Notes: a model not told the origin generated them from the letters alone. Positions 1-6,894 are shown, counted from the stretch's first letter. The stretch: DNA of 12,491 nucleotides from an uncultured Gemmatimonadales bacterium (GCA_937982605.1 CALJLC010000119.1:1-12491), one strand, 5' to 3'. Program-made: numbers and translations.

Positions 1-64
1 TCGAGTGGACGCTGAAGCCGAGGTTGCTTAAGGCCTCCGTATCTCCCGCGTCGAGCGTGTGGTG
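1..64 (-). other. Continuation of the dehydrogenase frame beyond the TAA, cut by the window edge
   Basis: The same minus-strand frame continues after TAA 65-67 for 21 sense codons with no further stop. The peptide HHTLDAGDTEALSNLGFSVH reads like the region of acyl-CoA dehydrogenases just before the conserved N-x-LK helix. Eighteen of the 21 codons end in G or C, as in the gene upstream. A single base change (TAC or TAT to TAA) would explain the break. Whether this is a real nonsense mutation or a sequencing error cannot be decided here. Confidence 0.6.
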
Positions 65-982
65 TTACTCGGCCAGCGTCGCGTAGAGGCCGCTGCGCGT
101 GCCGAAGAGCACCTCGTCGACCTCGGCGAGCCGGAGCGCGGAGACCGGCTGCACGTCGGGGCTCGCGAGCATCTTCTTGCGCACCGACTTGCGGGCCTGC
201 GTGACGGCGGAGCTGGCCAGTCCGAGCCAGAGCGACCCCCACGTCATGTGCGAGAAGGGGTGCATGCTCTGCGCGAGGATGTCCGCGAACGGATCCGGCA
301 GGATCTGGTCCACGTGGCCCGAGCCGCGGAGGACGAAGCCCAGGCTGCACGTGCCGCGGAAGCCGAGCGTATCCCAGCCCGCGATCTGCTCGAGCTCGTA
401 CTGGTCACGCTCGAGCACGACGTGCACCTGATCGCTGCTCTTCGCGTCGGGCCCGCGCCGGCAGGTCACGAGGATCGCGTCGGCCTCGAGGCCGTACGAG
501 ATGACCGGCGCCTTCTTCTCGAGGGTGAAGCGGTCGCCGTCGGCCTCGACGCAGCAGATGCTCGAGCGCAGATCCCCGCCGACGCCCACCTCCGTCGTGG
601 CCGACGCCAGCACGAGCTGCTCGTCGACGAGTCGGCGGAGGTAGTTGCGGAAGTACTCGGACGACTGGCCGTGGTGGAGGATGCACGCCACCTGGATCTG
701 GTGCATCGCATAGACCATCGCCGTCGATGCGCAGTAGATGCCGAGCACCTCGCAGACGCGGGAGATCTCCGTCATGGAGAGGCCCATGCCCCCGAACTCG
801 GGGGTCACGTAGGCGCTGAGGAGCTGCTCGGCGGCCAGCGCGTCGAACGCCTCCCGCGGGAAGCGCGCCTCGCGGTCGACCTCGTCCGCGGCGGGCGCGA
901 TGACGTCCTTGCCGATCTCGTGGACCTTCTGGAGGATCTCGTCGAAGTCGACGCGGAGGTTCGATAGGGTTGCGGTTTCCAT
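65..982 (-). CDS. Acyl-CoA dehydrogenase family protein, ended early by an in-frame TAA
   Basis: FAD-dependent acyl-CoA dehydrogenase fold. The 305 readable residues carry the alpha-helical N-domain (about 10-120, with the family-typical PEFGGMGLS at 61-69), the beta domain with TTEVGVGGDLRSS at 129-141 in the place of the usual TEPxxGSD flavin/substrate motif, GWDTLGFRGT at 202-211, and the start of the C-terminal helical domain. Family members run to about 380 residues and, in many subfamilies, carry the catalytic Glu in the missing C-terminal part, so the product as written should be inactive. I chose ATG 982 because family similarity begins there; the frame is open further upstream but would overlap the ACP. 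No clear Shine-Dalgarno is visible. It lies 20 bp after the ACP gene, which suggests oxidation of a carrier-bound acyl group, as prolyl-carrier dehydrogenases of this superfamily do (inference). The stop is discussed under findings. Confidence 0.85.
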   Translation of the reverse strand: METATLSNLRVDFDEILQKVHEIGKDVIAPAADEVDREARFPREAFDALAAEQLLSAYVTPEFGGMGLSMTEISRVCEVLGIYCASTAMVYAMHQIQVACILHHGQSSEYFRNYLRRLVDEQLVLASATTEVGVGGDLRSSICCVEADGDRFTLEKKAPVISYGLEADAILVTCRRGPDAKSSDQVHVVLERDQYELEQIAGWDTLGFRGTCSLGFVLRGSGHVDQILPDPFADILAQSMHPFSHMTWGSLWLGLASSAVTQARKSVRKKMLASPDVQPVSALRLAEVDEVLFGTRSGLYATLAE

Positions 983-1002
983 CTGACTCGGGGTGGGGGG
1001 CG

Positions 1003-1242
1003 TCAGCCGACGAGGTCCTCGACGGCCTCGGCGAGGGCGTCGATGCTCTGGAAGGTGCGACGGCTCAGGAGCTCGTCGGGGAACTCCACGTCGAAGTGGT
1101 CCTCGATGGCCAGAAGGAGGTTCACCGTGATGAGCGAGGTCAGGCCGGCGTCGTACAGGTCGGCGTCGTTCGACAGCTCGGTCACGTCCTTCGAGAGGCG
1201 GCCGTGCGAGGTGAGAATATTTCGAATCTGGTCGTGGTACAT
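1003..1242 (-). CDS. Acyl carrier protein, 79 aa (ACP 1)
   Basis: Small acidic four-helix carrier protein of normal ACP length. The phosphopantetheine attachment motif is DAGLTSL at 31-37, with Ser36 the expected attachment site (T-S-L instead of the more common D-S-L). The following helix, ITVNLLLAIEDHFDVEFPDE, is typical of helix II and loop II. The start is ATG 1242. It is followed after 20 bp by the acyl-CoA dehydrogenase on the same strand, so the two are probably co-transcribed and the dehydrogenase may act on the acyl group held by this carrier (inference). It is transcribed divergently from the second ACP at 1463, which has a clearly different sequence, so this is not a tandem duplication. 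Confidence 0.9.
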   Translation of the reverse strand: MYHDQIRNILTSHGRLSKDVTELSNDADLYDAGLTSLITVNLLLAIEDHFDVEFPDELLSRRTFQSIDALAEAVEDLVG

Positions 1243-1462
1243 GCGTGGGTCCGCCGTGAAGCGGTGGGGTTTTCAATGGCGGCGCAGCGCGCCGAAAGTG
1301 CTACGATATGCAATATAGGGAAGGCCCGGTCGGCAGTCCTACTGGAAATCTGAGGGCCTTCCGGCCGTCGGCGTTGTTGTAGAGCCTCGCTCGGCCGGAT
1401 TACCTTCGCGGTAGCGGTCACGAACCGACTCTCCCCCCAATTCCCAGTCAGGGTGCGCCGTA
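1243..1462. promoter_or_regulatory. Divergent control region between the two ACP genes
   Basis: This 220-bp gene-free stretch separates the divergent ACP genes, so it should hold both promoters. The AT-richest patch is about 1301-1318, holding TACGAT and AATATA (TATATT on the minus strand), which could form a -10 element for the minus-strand genes; I see no convincing -35. For the plus-strand ACP, TTGTTG at 1374-1379 followed 18 bp later by GATTAC is a weak candidate only. The 9-bp inverted repeat listed separately lies between these patches and is a plausible operator. No sigma-54-type TGGCAC-N5-TTGC motif was found by eye. Exact promoter positions are not supported. Confidence 0.4.
1319..1362. 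repeat. Perfect 9-bp inverted repeat in the divergent region
   Basis: GGAAGGCCC at 1319-1327 is matched exactly by GGGCCTTCC at 1354-1362, with a 26-base spacer. It sits about midway between the two ACP start codons. The arms could be two half-sites for a dimeric or looping regulator, or the stem of an RNA hairpin. No U-tract follows on either strand, so it does not look like an intrinsic terminator. The role is unknown. Confidence 0.55.
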
Positions 1463-1732
1463 ATGACGTCCGAAGCCGGAATGACGGAAGCCGATATCAC
1501 CTCCGAGGTTACGGCCTTCCTCGAACGGAGCTATCCAGACGGCTCGCTCAAGATCGCCGCGGACCTCCGACTGCTCGAGGAAGGTGTGATCGACTCTCTC
1601 GGCCTCCTCGAGCTCGTTTCCTTTCTCGAGGCTCATTTCGGGATCTTCGTGGACGACCACGAGGTCGATCTCGACCACTTCGGCACGGTGCAGGACATCG
1701 CCGCGTTCGTGAACACCAAGCTCGACCGGTAA
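1463..1732 (+). CDS. Acyl carrier protein, 89 aa (ACP 2, exosortase-locus type)
   Basis: Phosphopantetheine-binding carrier protein with the attachment motif GVIDSL at 41-46; Ser45 is the expected attachment residue. The pattern LLEEGVIDSLGLLELVSFLE followed by an FGI segment resembles carriers found beside AMP-ligase and PLP-decarboxylase genes in exosortase-A loci, and more distantly the D-alanyl carrier DltC (from memory of these families). Translation can begin at ATG 1463 or at the internal Met7 (1481); 1463 keeps the longer acidic N-terminus, and neither has a strong Shine-Dalgarno. It is a single-gene unit on the plus strand, divergent from ACP 1 and convergent with the amidinotransferase. 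I infer that it is the carrier served by the ligase at 4155-5834. Confidence 0.9.
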   Translation: MTSEAGMTEADITSEVTAFLERSYPDGSLKIAADLRLLEEGVIDSLGLLELVSFLEAHFGIFVDDHEVDLDHFGTVQDIAAFVNTKLDR

Positions 1733-1752
1733 CCCCGAGGCCCGTCCGGCGG

Positions 1753-1768
1753 CCCCGACCCGGCGGGG
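1753..1768. terminator. Small GC hairpin between convergent genes
   Basis: CCCCG (1753-1757) pairs with CGGGG (1764-1768) around a six-base loop, in the 37-bp gap between the stops of ACP 2 and the amidinotransferase. The place suits a shared terminator. The stem is only five base pairs and no T-tract follows on either side, so the support is weak. Confidence 0.2.
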
Positions 1769-1769
1769 A

Positions 1770-2870
1770 TCAGAAGTAGGACTGCAGCTCACCCCTCCGC
1801 CTGATGTCCACGGTGGCGCAGTGGAAGCTCCCTCCGAACCGGTAGTTGGCCCGGAACGGGCACGGGATCGGCTCGAAGCCCCACTCGCGCAGCGCCTTGA
1901 TCATGGGCTCTTCGTTCTTCTCGACGATCACCCGCTTCTCGTCGAGGTTGAGCATGTTCATCGAAAGCCACCGGAAGGAGTGGTACCAGGGGTGGCTCTC
2001 CGGGAGCGTCGAGCGGGGTGCTTCCAGGATCTCCCAACCGCTGTTCTTGATGACCTCCGGCAGCTCCCGGATCGGTCGGTCGGGATTCGCCAGGAACTTG
2101 CCGGGGGCGAGCGGGACGAACGTCGCGTCGATGTGAATGGCCCGATAGTCGTCGAACTCGACGCGATGCACGCGGTAGTCGTCTCCGAGGTGCCGGGCCA
2201 GCCACTCGATGCCGTAGTCGTTGGTCACGTGACTGCGCTGCACGAAGATGTCGCGCCCGCAGCGGGTGACGTCGGCCGCGTCGAAGATCGGCTCGAACTC
2301 GGTGGTGACGTACGTCTCGCCGCGAGTCCAGTTCGCATCGAACGACTGCGTCGAGAGCTGGGGCTTGGGCGCCGTGGTCCAGCGCGCACCGGCGCGGAAG
2401 TACTCCTTGACCAGGCTCCGGTAGGCCAGAAACTCGAAGTACCGGCTGCGCCAGCACATGGGCGCCTCGAGGATCTCGTCTCCGAAGACGATGAGCACGT
2501 CTCGGGGGTTGGCCTGGCAGTTCCCGCCCGGACTCACCCATTCGGGCGACCCGTGCGGACGGGCATGGTTCAGGGGGTCCGGTCGTCGGACGCGGACGCC
2601 CTCCGACTCGAGGATGTGGACGAACTCGCTCAACTCCTTGCGAGCGAGTGCCTTGTGCACCTCGGCCACGGGCTGGCCCGCGTGCATCATGTGGTACTTC
2701 CGCGATCGCTCGAGATGCTCGACGGCGGTGACCGCCTCGAGTCCGACCTCCCACGTGAGGTCGGCGGCTCCGTCGAGGATCCCGACGATGACCTCCTCGA
2801 GCGGATCCCACTCGTTGTGGGAGTTCACGACCGCGTTGGTGGACGGTGTTTCTTCGCTGGCTTCCGGCAT
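1770..2870 (-). CDS. L-arginine:glycine amidinotransferase-like enzyme
   Basis: At 366 aa this is a full-length member of the guanidino-group-modifying superfamily, which moves the amidino group of arginine to an amine through a Cys-amidino intermediate. Landmarks resemble vertebrate AGAT: NEWDPLEEVIVG at 19-30, EAPMCWRSRYFE at 135-146, the acidic segment FDAAD at 196-200 (Asp197 or Asp200 being the catalytic Asp), HIDATF with His246, and SFHC at 348-351 with Cys351 as nucleophile, followed by DIRRRGELQSY. The catalytic triad is therefore intact. From memory of human AGAT, the residue before the catalytic His is Ile here instead of Met, and one Ser of its SSKW motif is Phe, so the acceptor may not be glycine. 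The gene lies 43 bp after the PLP decarboxylase on the same strand. Inferred job: guanidinylation of the amine made by that decarboxylase. Confidence 0.92.
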   Translation of the reverse strand: MPEASEETPSTNAVVNSHNEWDPLEEVIVGILDGAADLTWEVGLEAVTAVEHLERSRKYHMMHAGQPVAEVHKALARKELSEFVHILESEGVRVRRPDPLNHARPHGSPEWVSPGGNCQANPRDVLIVFGDEILEAPMCWRSRYFEFLAYRSLVKEYFRAGARWTTAPKPQLSTQSFDANWTRGETYVTTEFEPIFDAADVTRCGRDIFVQRSHVTNDYGIEWLARHLGDDYRVHRVEFDDYRAIHIDATFVPLAPGKFLANPDRPIRELPEVIKNSGWEILEAPRSTLPESHPWYHSFRWLSMNMLNLDEKRVIVEKNEEPMIKALREWGFEPIPCPFRANYRFGGSFHCATVDIRRRGELQSYF

Positions 2871-2913
2871 TCTCCGTGCTCTCGGATGGGGGGGCGGACT
2901 GGTGGGAGTGGGG

Positions 2914-4158
2914 TCAGACGAGGACCTCGACCACCGCGGGGTGGCTGAGGAAGCGCTGAGGGCTGGCGGACGCGCCGTACGCGCCCGAGTAGAGGACGGC
3001 GATCAGGTCGCCGGCGTCGGCGACGGCCATCTCCATGCGATCGGCCAGGAGATCGAGCGGCGTGCACAGGGGTCCGACCACGGAGGCCGTCTCCACGGCG
3101 CCGGGCTCCATGCGGGTGCCGACGACGACCGGATAATTCCGCCGGATCACCTGACCGAAGTTGCCCGATGCGGAGAGATGATGGTGGAGCCCGCCGTCGG
3201 TGACGAGGAACGGGTGGTCCCGGGACACCTTCCGGTCCAGGACGCGGCAGACGTACACGCCGGCCTCCGCCACGAGGTATCGGCCCAGCTCGAGCACGAT
3301 GCGTGCGTCGTCGAAGTCGGAGCGCGACGCCTCGGCGATCTCGTTGAGGCCCGACACCGCGGTGTCGAGATCGAGCGGCTCGTCGCCGGGGAAGTAGGGG
3401 ATCCCGAACCCACCGCCGAGGTTGAGCCAGCGGGGAGGTGTCGGGGCGTGCTCGGAGAGGCGTCGGACGAGCTCGTAGCTCTTGGCCTGGGCCTCCGCGA
3501 GCGACTCGAGCCTGAGGTTCTGGGAGCCGGCGAAGACATGGAAGCCCTCGAAGGTCAGCTCCCGTTCTCCGATGGCACGCAGGACTTCGGGCACGACTTC
3601 GGCGTCGAGACCGAACTGCTTCGGCCCGCCTCCCATCTTCATGCCGGAGCCCTTGAGCTCGAAGTCGGGGTTGACCCGGACCGCGACCCGGGCCGGAAGG
3701 CCCGTTCGCCCGGAAGCCTCCTCGAGCCGGTCGAGCTCCCGCAGGGACTCGACGTTGACGAGGATCCCCGCGGCCACGGCCTGCTCGAGCTCCCGGTCCG
3801 TCTTCCCCGGTCCCGCGAAGCTGATCTCGGCCGGATCGGCGCCGGCGTCGAGGGCGACGCGGAGCTCACCGCCCGACGCGACGTCGATCCCGTCGACCAG
3901 GCCGGTCATGTGGCAGACGAGCGCCGGCATGGGGTTCGCCTTCATGGCGTAGTGCAGGCTGATCCGGTCCGACAGCAGCGTGCGAAGGCGGGAAGCACGG
4001 CGGGTCAGGCGCTCCCGGTCGTAGGCGTAGAACGGCGTCTGCCCCACGCGCGCCGCGAGCCGGGTGAGCGGGATGCCTCCCACCGCGAGCTCTCCGTCCA
4101 CGATCGGGAAGGGATCGAGCAGGGGTGCGTGCCCCCGAGCGGCTTCTCGACGTGTCAC
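2914..4158 (-). CDS. PLP-dependent group IV decarboxylase, exosortase-A-associated type
   Basis: Fold-type III PLP decarboxylase of the DAP/ornithine decarboxylase family (alanine-racemase-like barrel plus C-terminal beta domain), 414 aa. Visible residues are Lys73 in YAMKAN (Schiff base to PLP), His207 in FHVFAGSQN (stacks on the PLP ring), Gly248-250 in NLGGGFG (phosphate binding), ELGRY at 290-294, Cys365 in VGPLCTPLD and Tyr394 in SGAYG at the dimer active site. All expected catalytic residues are present. The start is GTG 4158, which overlaps the ligase stop as GTGA and implies translational coupling; no Met occurs before Met72, which would be too late. From memory, paralogues named 'PLP-dependent decarboxylase, exosortase A system-associated' have this length and neighbourhood. 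BtrK of the same family decarboxylates glutamate while bound to an ACP, a good precedent here. The substrate is not readable from sequence. Confidence 0.92.
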   Translation of the reverse strand: MTRREAARGHAPLLDPFPIVDGELAVGGIPLTRLAARVGQTPFYAYDRERLTRRASRLRTLLSDRISLHYAMKANPMPALVCHMTGLVDGIDVASGGELRVALDAGADPAEISFAGPGKTDRELEQAVAAGILVNVESLRELDRLEEASGRTGLPARVAVRVNPDFELKGSGMKMGGGPKQFGLDAEVVPEVLRAIGERELTFEGFHVFAGSQNLRLESLAEAQAKSYELVRRLSEHAPTPPRWLNLGGGFGIPYFPGDEPLDLDTAVSGLNEIAEASRSDFDDARIVLELGRYLVAEAGVYVCRVLDRKVSRDHPFLVTDGGLHHHLSASGNFGQVIRRNYPVVVGTRMEPGAVETASVVGPLCTPLDLLADRMEMAVADAGDLIAVLYSGAYGASASPQRFLSHPAVVEVLV

Positions 4159-5834
4159 GCGACCACGCTCCCTTCCGGGGTCGCGGCGAAGTGCGACGCG
4201 ATCGCCTTCCGGTCGATCTTGCCGTTCTGGTTCCTCGGCAGGTCCTCGTCCACCACCTCGATCCGGGTGGGCACCATGTACTTCGGCATGACCCGCCGAC
4301 AGTGGGCCACGAGCTCGTCGATCTCGAGGCGGGTGTCGGCGCGGGGCTTCACGACCGCCCCGATGAGATGGCCCATGGTGGGGTGCGGGATCCCGAATGC
4401 GGCGCACTCGGCCACCAGACCGCTCGAATGGAGCACTTCCTCCACCTCGGTGGGGCTGACGCGGTATCCCGACGTCTTGAGCATCTCGTCCTTTCGGCTC
4501 ACGAAGTACAGGAAGCCCTCTTCGTCGGTCTTCACGAGGTCGCCCGAGAACACGGCCAGCTCCTCGGGCACGATCCCCGCCGGCCGCGCTCCGGAGGCAG
4601 CGGGGAGCGCCTTGAAGCGCTCGGCGGTCAGCTCCGGTGCGTTCCAGTAGCCGAGCGCGACCAGGGCGCCCCGCTGCACCAGCTCTCCGGGCTCCCCGGG
4701 CTCGCACGGGCTACCGTCCTCCCGGAGGACCATGATCTCGGCATTGGGGATCGCCTTGCCGATGGATCCGGGACGCTCGTCGATCATCTCCGGGGGCAGG
4801 TAGGTGGCCCGGAAGGCTTCGGTGAGTCCGTACATGAGGAAGGGCTCGGCGTCCGGCAGGCACGCGCGCAGCCGCTCGATCAGAGAGCCGGGCATGCGGC
4901 CGCCCGTTGTCGCCCAGTACCGGACGTGGCGCGACGCGGACTCGGGCCACTCGACCTCGGTGAGCTGCGCCCACATCGGCGGAACGGCGGTGATTCCGGT
5001 GACGCCCTCCGACTCGACGGCCTTCACCACGTCCTTGGCCAGGAGGTAGTTCAGCAGCACGACCCGGCCCCCCGCGTGGAAGCCGGTCGAGAGCTGGGAG
5101 AGGCCGGCGTCGAACGACAGCGGGAGCGCGGCCAGGATGACGTCCTCGTGGTCGTTCCTCAGGTACTCCGCCACGCTCTTGGCCCCGGCGACAAGATTGC
5201 GGTGACTGAGCACGACCCCTTTCGGGTTCCCGGTGCTCCCGGACGTGTAGAGGATCGCGGCGGCGTCGGAGTCGATCGTGCCCGATCCGCGGAGGGGGGC
5301 ATGGCTCGTGAGCTCCGCGAAGGCGTGGACCGGGGTGGTGCCCGCGCCCTCCTCGCCGGGCTCGGCGTCGACGAGCACGACGTGTCGCACGGCGGTGGAG
5401 GCGAGCACGCCGGCCAGCGCGGCGAAGCGGGCCCTCGACGTGACGAGGACGGCGACCTCACAGTCCCGGAGAATGTGGGCGACCTGTCCGGGCTTGAGGA
5501 TCGGGTTCACCGGCACGAAGATCGCGTCCCCGTGACCGGCTCCGAACATCGAGATCACCGTCTCCGGCCGCTTGTCGAGGTAGACCGCGACCCGGTCGAA
5601 CCGGCTCAGCCCCAGCGCGCGCAGCCCGGCGCCGAACCTCGTCGCGTGGTCGTCGACTTCCGCGTACGAGAGGGTCCGGTCCCCGCTCGTCACGGCGCCG
5701 GCATCGGGTCGAGCCTCCGCCGACGCCGAGAGGATGTGGTGGAACAGCCGTGTTTCTCTCAAGTTCTCAGGTGCCTGGTGACTGGAGTCCAGAGGGGGAG
5801 ACCGATGGTCCGTAGGACTGAGGCGCGGGGTCAC
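4155..5834 (-). CDS. AMP-forming acyl-CoA/acyl-ACP ligase, exosortase-A-associated type
   Basis: ANL-superfamily adenylating enzyme, 559 aa, which activates a carboxylic acid as its adenylate and passes it to CoA or a carrier thiol. Motifs in order: ATP-binding loop YTSGSTGNPKG at 196-206, YGLTE at 335-339, SGDL at 430-433 with Asp432, the hinge region SRKDEMLKTSGYRVSP at 446-461, and Lys539 in NQNGKIDRK as the catalytic lysine of the mobile C-terminal domain. It is complete. The start is uncertain: GTG 5834 is the longest choice with a 30-residue poorly conserved leader, and a TTG at codon 25 would begin nearer the conserved LFHHIL segment. It is the first gene of the minus-strand set ligase-decarboxylase-amidinotransferase and overlaps the decarboxylase by GTGA. 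I infer that it loads ACP 2 and/or ACP 1; the acid is unknown, with amino acids plausible given the partners. Confidence 0.9.
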   Translation of the reverse strand: MTPRLSPTDHRSPPLDSSHQAPENLRETRLFHHILSASAEARPDAGAVTSGDRTLSYAEVDDHATRFGAGLRALGLSRFDRVAVYLDKRPETVISMFGAGHGDAIFVPVNPILKPGQVAHILRDCEVAVLVTSRARFAALAGVLASTAVRHVVLVDAEPGEEGAGTTPVHAFAELTSHAPLRGSGTIDSDAAAILYTSGSTGNPKGVVLSHRNLVAGAKSVAEYLRNDHEDVILAALPLSFDAGLSQLSTGFHAGGRVVLLNYLLAKDVVKAVESEGVTGITAVPPMWAQLTEVEWPESASRHVRYWATTGGRMPGSLIERLRACLPDAEPFLMYGLTEAFRATYLPPEMIDERPGSIGKAIPNAEIMVLREDGSPCEPGEPGELVQRGALVALGYWNAPELTAERFKALPAASGARPAGIVPEELAVFSGDLVKTDEEGFLYFVSRKDEMLKTSGYRVSPTEVEEVLHSSGLVAECAAFGIPHPTMGHLIGAVVKPRADTRLEIDELVAHCRRVMPKYMVPTRIEVVDEDLPRNQNGKIDRKAIASHFAATPEGSVVA

Positions 5835-5955
5835 CGATGGATTCTCGGCCGCACCTGGGAAGCTCGTCTCCCAACAAGTTGTAGCTCGGCACCGGAACGA
5901 TGCCAGCCCTACGAGGCGGCCGTTATCGAAGGGCTCCGTCCCGATCGGGTGCGGA
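5835..5955. promoter_or_regulatory. Divergent control region with a 10-bp palindrome
   Basis: These 121 bp separate the ligase operon (minus) from the unnamed plus-strand gene, so both promoters should lie here. I see no convincing -35/-10 pair. The exact palindrome CCCGATCGGG at 5940-5949 ends six bases before the GTG start at 5956, close enough to affect initiation of that gene if bound or folded. In GC-rich DNA such a palindrome can arise by chance. Confidence 0.3.
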
Positions 5956-6876
5956 GTGCTTGAGGCCCGCGCGGGCGAGCAGGCGGAGCGACTGGCCGAG
6001 GAGCTTCGTGGCCGCCGGCCCGGTCTCCTGGAATCCCACCCGGTCGAGACCTACCTGGCCGCCTTCGCGGAGACCGATCGACGGTTCGGCTACCGGGCCG
6101 TACCGGCGTCGGCAAGGGAGTCGGCGCGCGCGATCGAGGCGGGCCACGGGGAGGAGGCGCTCCACCAGTACAACCGCCTCGCCCTCTGCACCGCGGCGTC
6201 GCGCTTCGGGGAGCGCTGCCGGGACGGAGGGATCCCGGAGGAAGTCGAGGAGCTCACCCGGCCGTTCCTGACGGACGTCCTGGCCGCGGCGGAGTCCCGG
6301 TCCGGCGGGCGCTACCGGATGGAGGTCGATCGATTCGCCAAGGAGTTCGCCGTCGCACGGCTCAAGATGGTCGTCGGCGGACCGGAGCTGATCGACCTGA
6401 GGAGCGCGATACCGCGGAGAAGCCTCGTGCACCCGCCTCGAAGCCGGATTCCCGCCCGACTTCTCTTCGTGTTTCGGCGCGCGGGCGGACTCGCGCCCTT
6501 TCTGGAGAGCCACCTCGATCGGCGCCTCGTGCGCGCGTTCAGCCGGACCGGCTACGACGCGTTCTACCGTCGTCTCGCGCTGATCCTCGAGGCGCGGGCC
6601 GATCTGAGAGGGTACGTGGGGCCCGGTGCATGGTACTGCGACCCGGCGCTCGCCTCGATCAGCCCGGAGCTCGGCTACCTGGCCGAGGTCCCGGCGCAGA
6701 ACGGGGCTGGGCTCTTCCCGGTACCGGCCACCGACGTGTCCACGCGCGATGCGCTCAGGCTCTCGCCCGCCCGTCTCGCGGCGTACGAGGCCGGGAAGTA
6801 CGTGCCGCGACCCCACATGGTCGTGTGGCCTCGGGAGAGCCTGATCGCCTGGGCGGCCGACGGCCGGGCCGGGTGA
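5956..6876 (+). CDS. Uncharacterised protein, 306 aa
   Basis: I do not recognise this protein by name. It starts at GTG 5956 (GGAG overlaps the start, too close for a Shine-Dalgarno, so the start is uncertain) and ends 20 bp before the convergent deacetylase stop. It is rich in Arg, Ala and Leu, with no signal peptide and no clear membrane span. Two parts look conserved: a helical middle (about 66-142, QYNRLALC then FAKEFAVARLKMVVGG) and a motif-rich C-terminus with GPGAWYCDPALASISPELGYL at 222-242, EAGKYVPRP at 278-286 and VVWPRESLIAWA at 289-300. The Trp/Tyr/Cys/Asp pattern looks like a substrate pocket. I have a vague memory of similar C-termini in hypothetical proteins from polysaccharide loci, but no function. 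It is real by length, GC-rich third positions and protein-like composition; the function is unknown. Confidence 0.75.
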   Translation: MLEARAGEQAERLAEELRGRRPGLLESHPVETYLAAFAETDRRFGYRAVPASARESARAIEAGHGEEALHQYNRLALCTAASRFGERCRDGGIPEEVEELTRPFLTDVLAAAESRSGGRYRMEVDRFAKEFAVARLKMVVGGPELIDLRSAIPRRSLVHPPRSRIPARLLFVFRRAGGLAPFLESHLDRRLVRAFSRTGYDAFYRRLALILEARADLRGYVGPGAWYCDPALASISPELGYLAEVPAQNGAGLFPVPATDVSTRDALRLSPARLAAYEAGKYVPRPHMVVWPRESLIAWAADGRAG

Positions 6877-6894
6877 GGCAGCGCCGGGGCCGCC

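Noticed and set aside
65..67. Recoding of the TAA as an inserted amino acid
   Set aside because: Selenocysteine and pyrrolysine use TGA and TAG, and no recoding hairpin is visible downstream; mutation or sequencing error is simpler.
983..1276. N-terminal extension of the acyl-CoA dehydrogenase up to 1276
   Set aside because: It would run through the ACP gene in another frame, and the extra 98 residues have no family similarity; the family sequence begins at ATG 982.
1182..1421. A 79-codon minus-strand open frame in the divergent ACP region
   Set aside because: It overlaps the ACP 1 start in another frame, has no recognisable motif and fits random open frame in GC-rich DNA.
4159..4707. N-terminal extension of the PLP decarboxylase frame up to 4707
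   Set aside because: It overlaps the conserved C-terminal domain of the ligase; the GTG at 4158 gives a normal family length and a GTGA coupling overlap.
2458..5963. Long plus-strand open frames (2458-4650 and 4125-5963) across the amidinotransferase, decarboxylase and ligase
   Set aside because: They are shadows of three minus-strand genes with intact catalytic motifs; composition is low-complexity and no family is recognisable.
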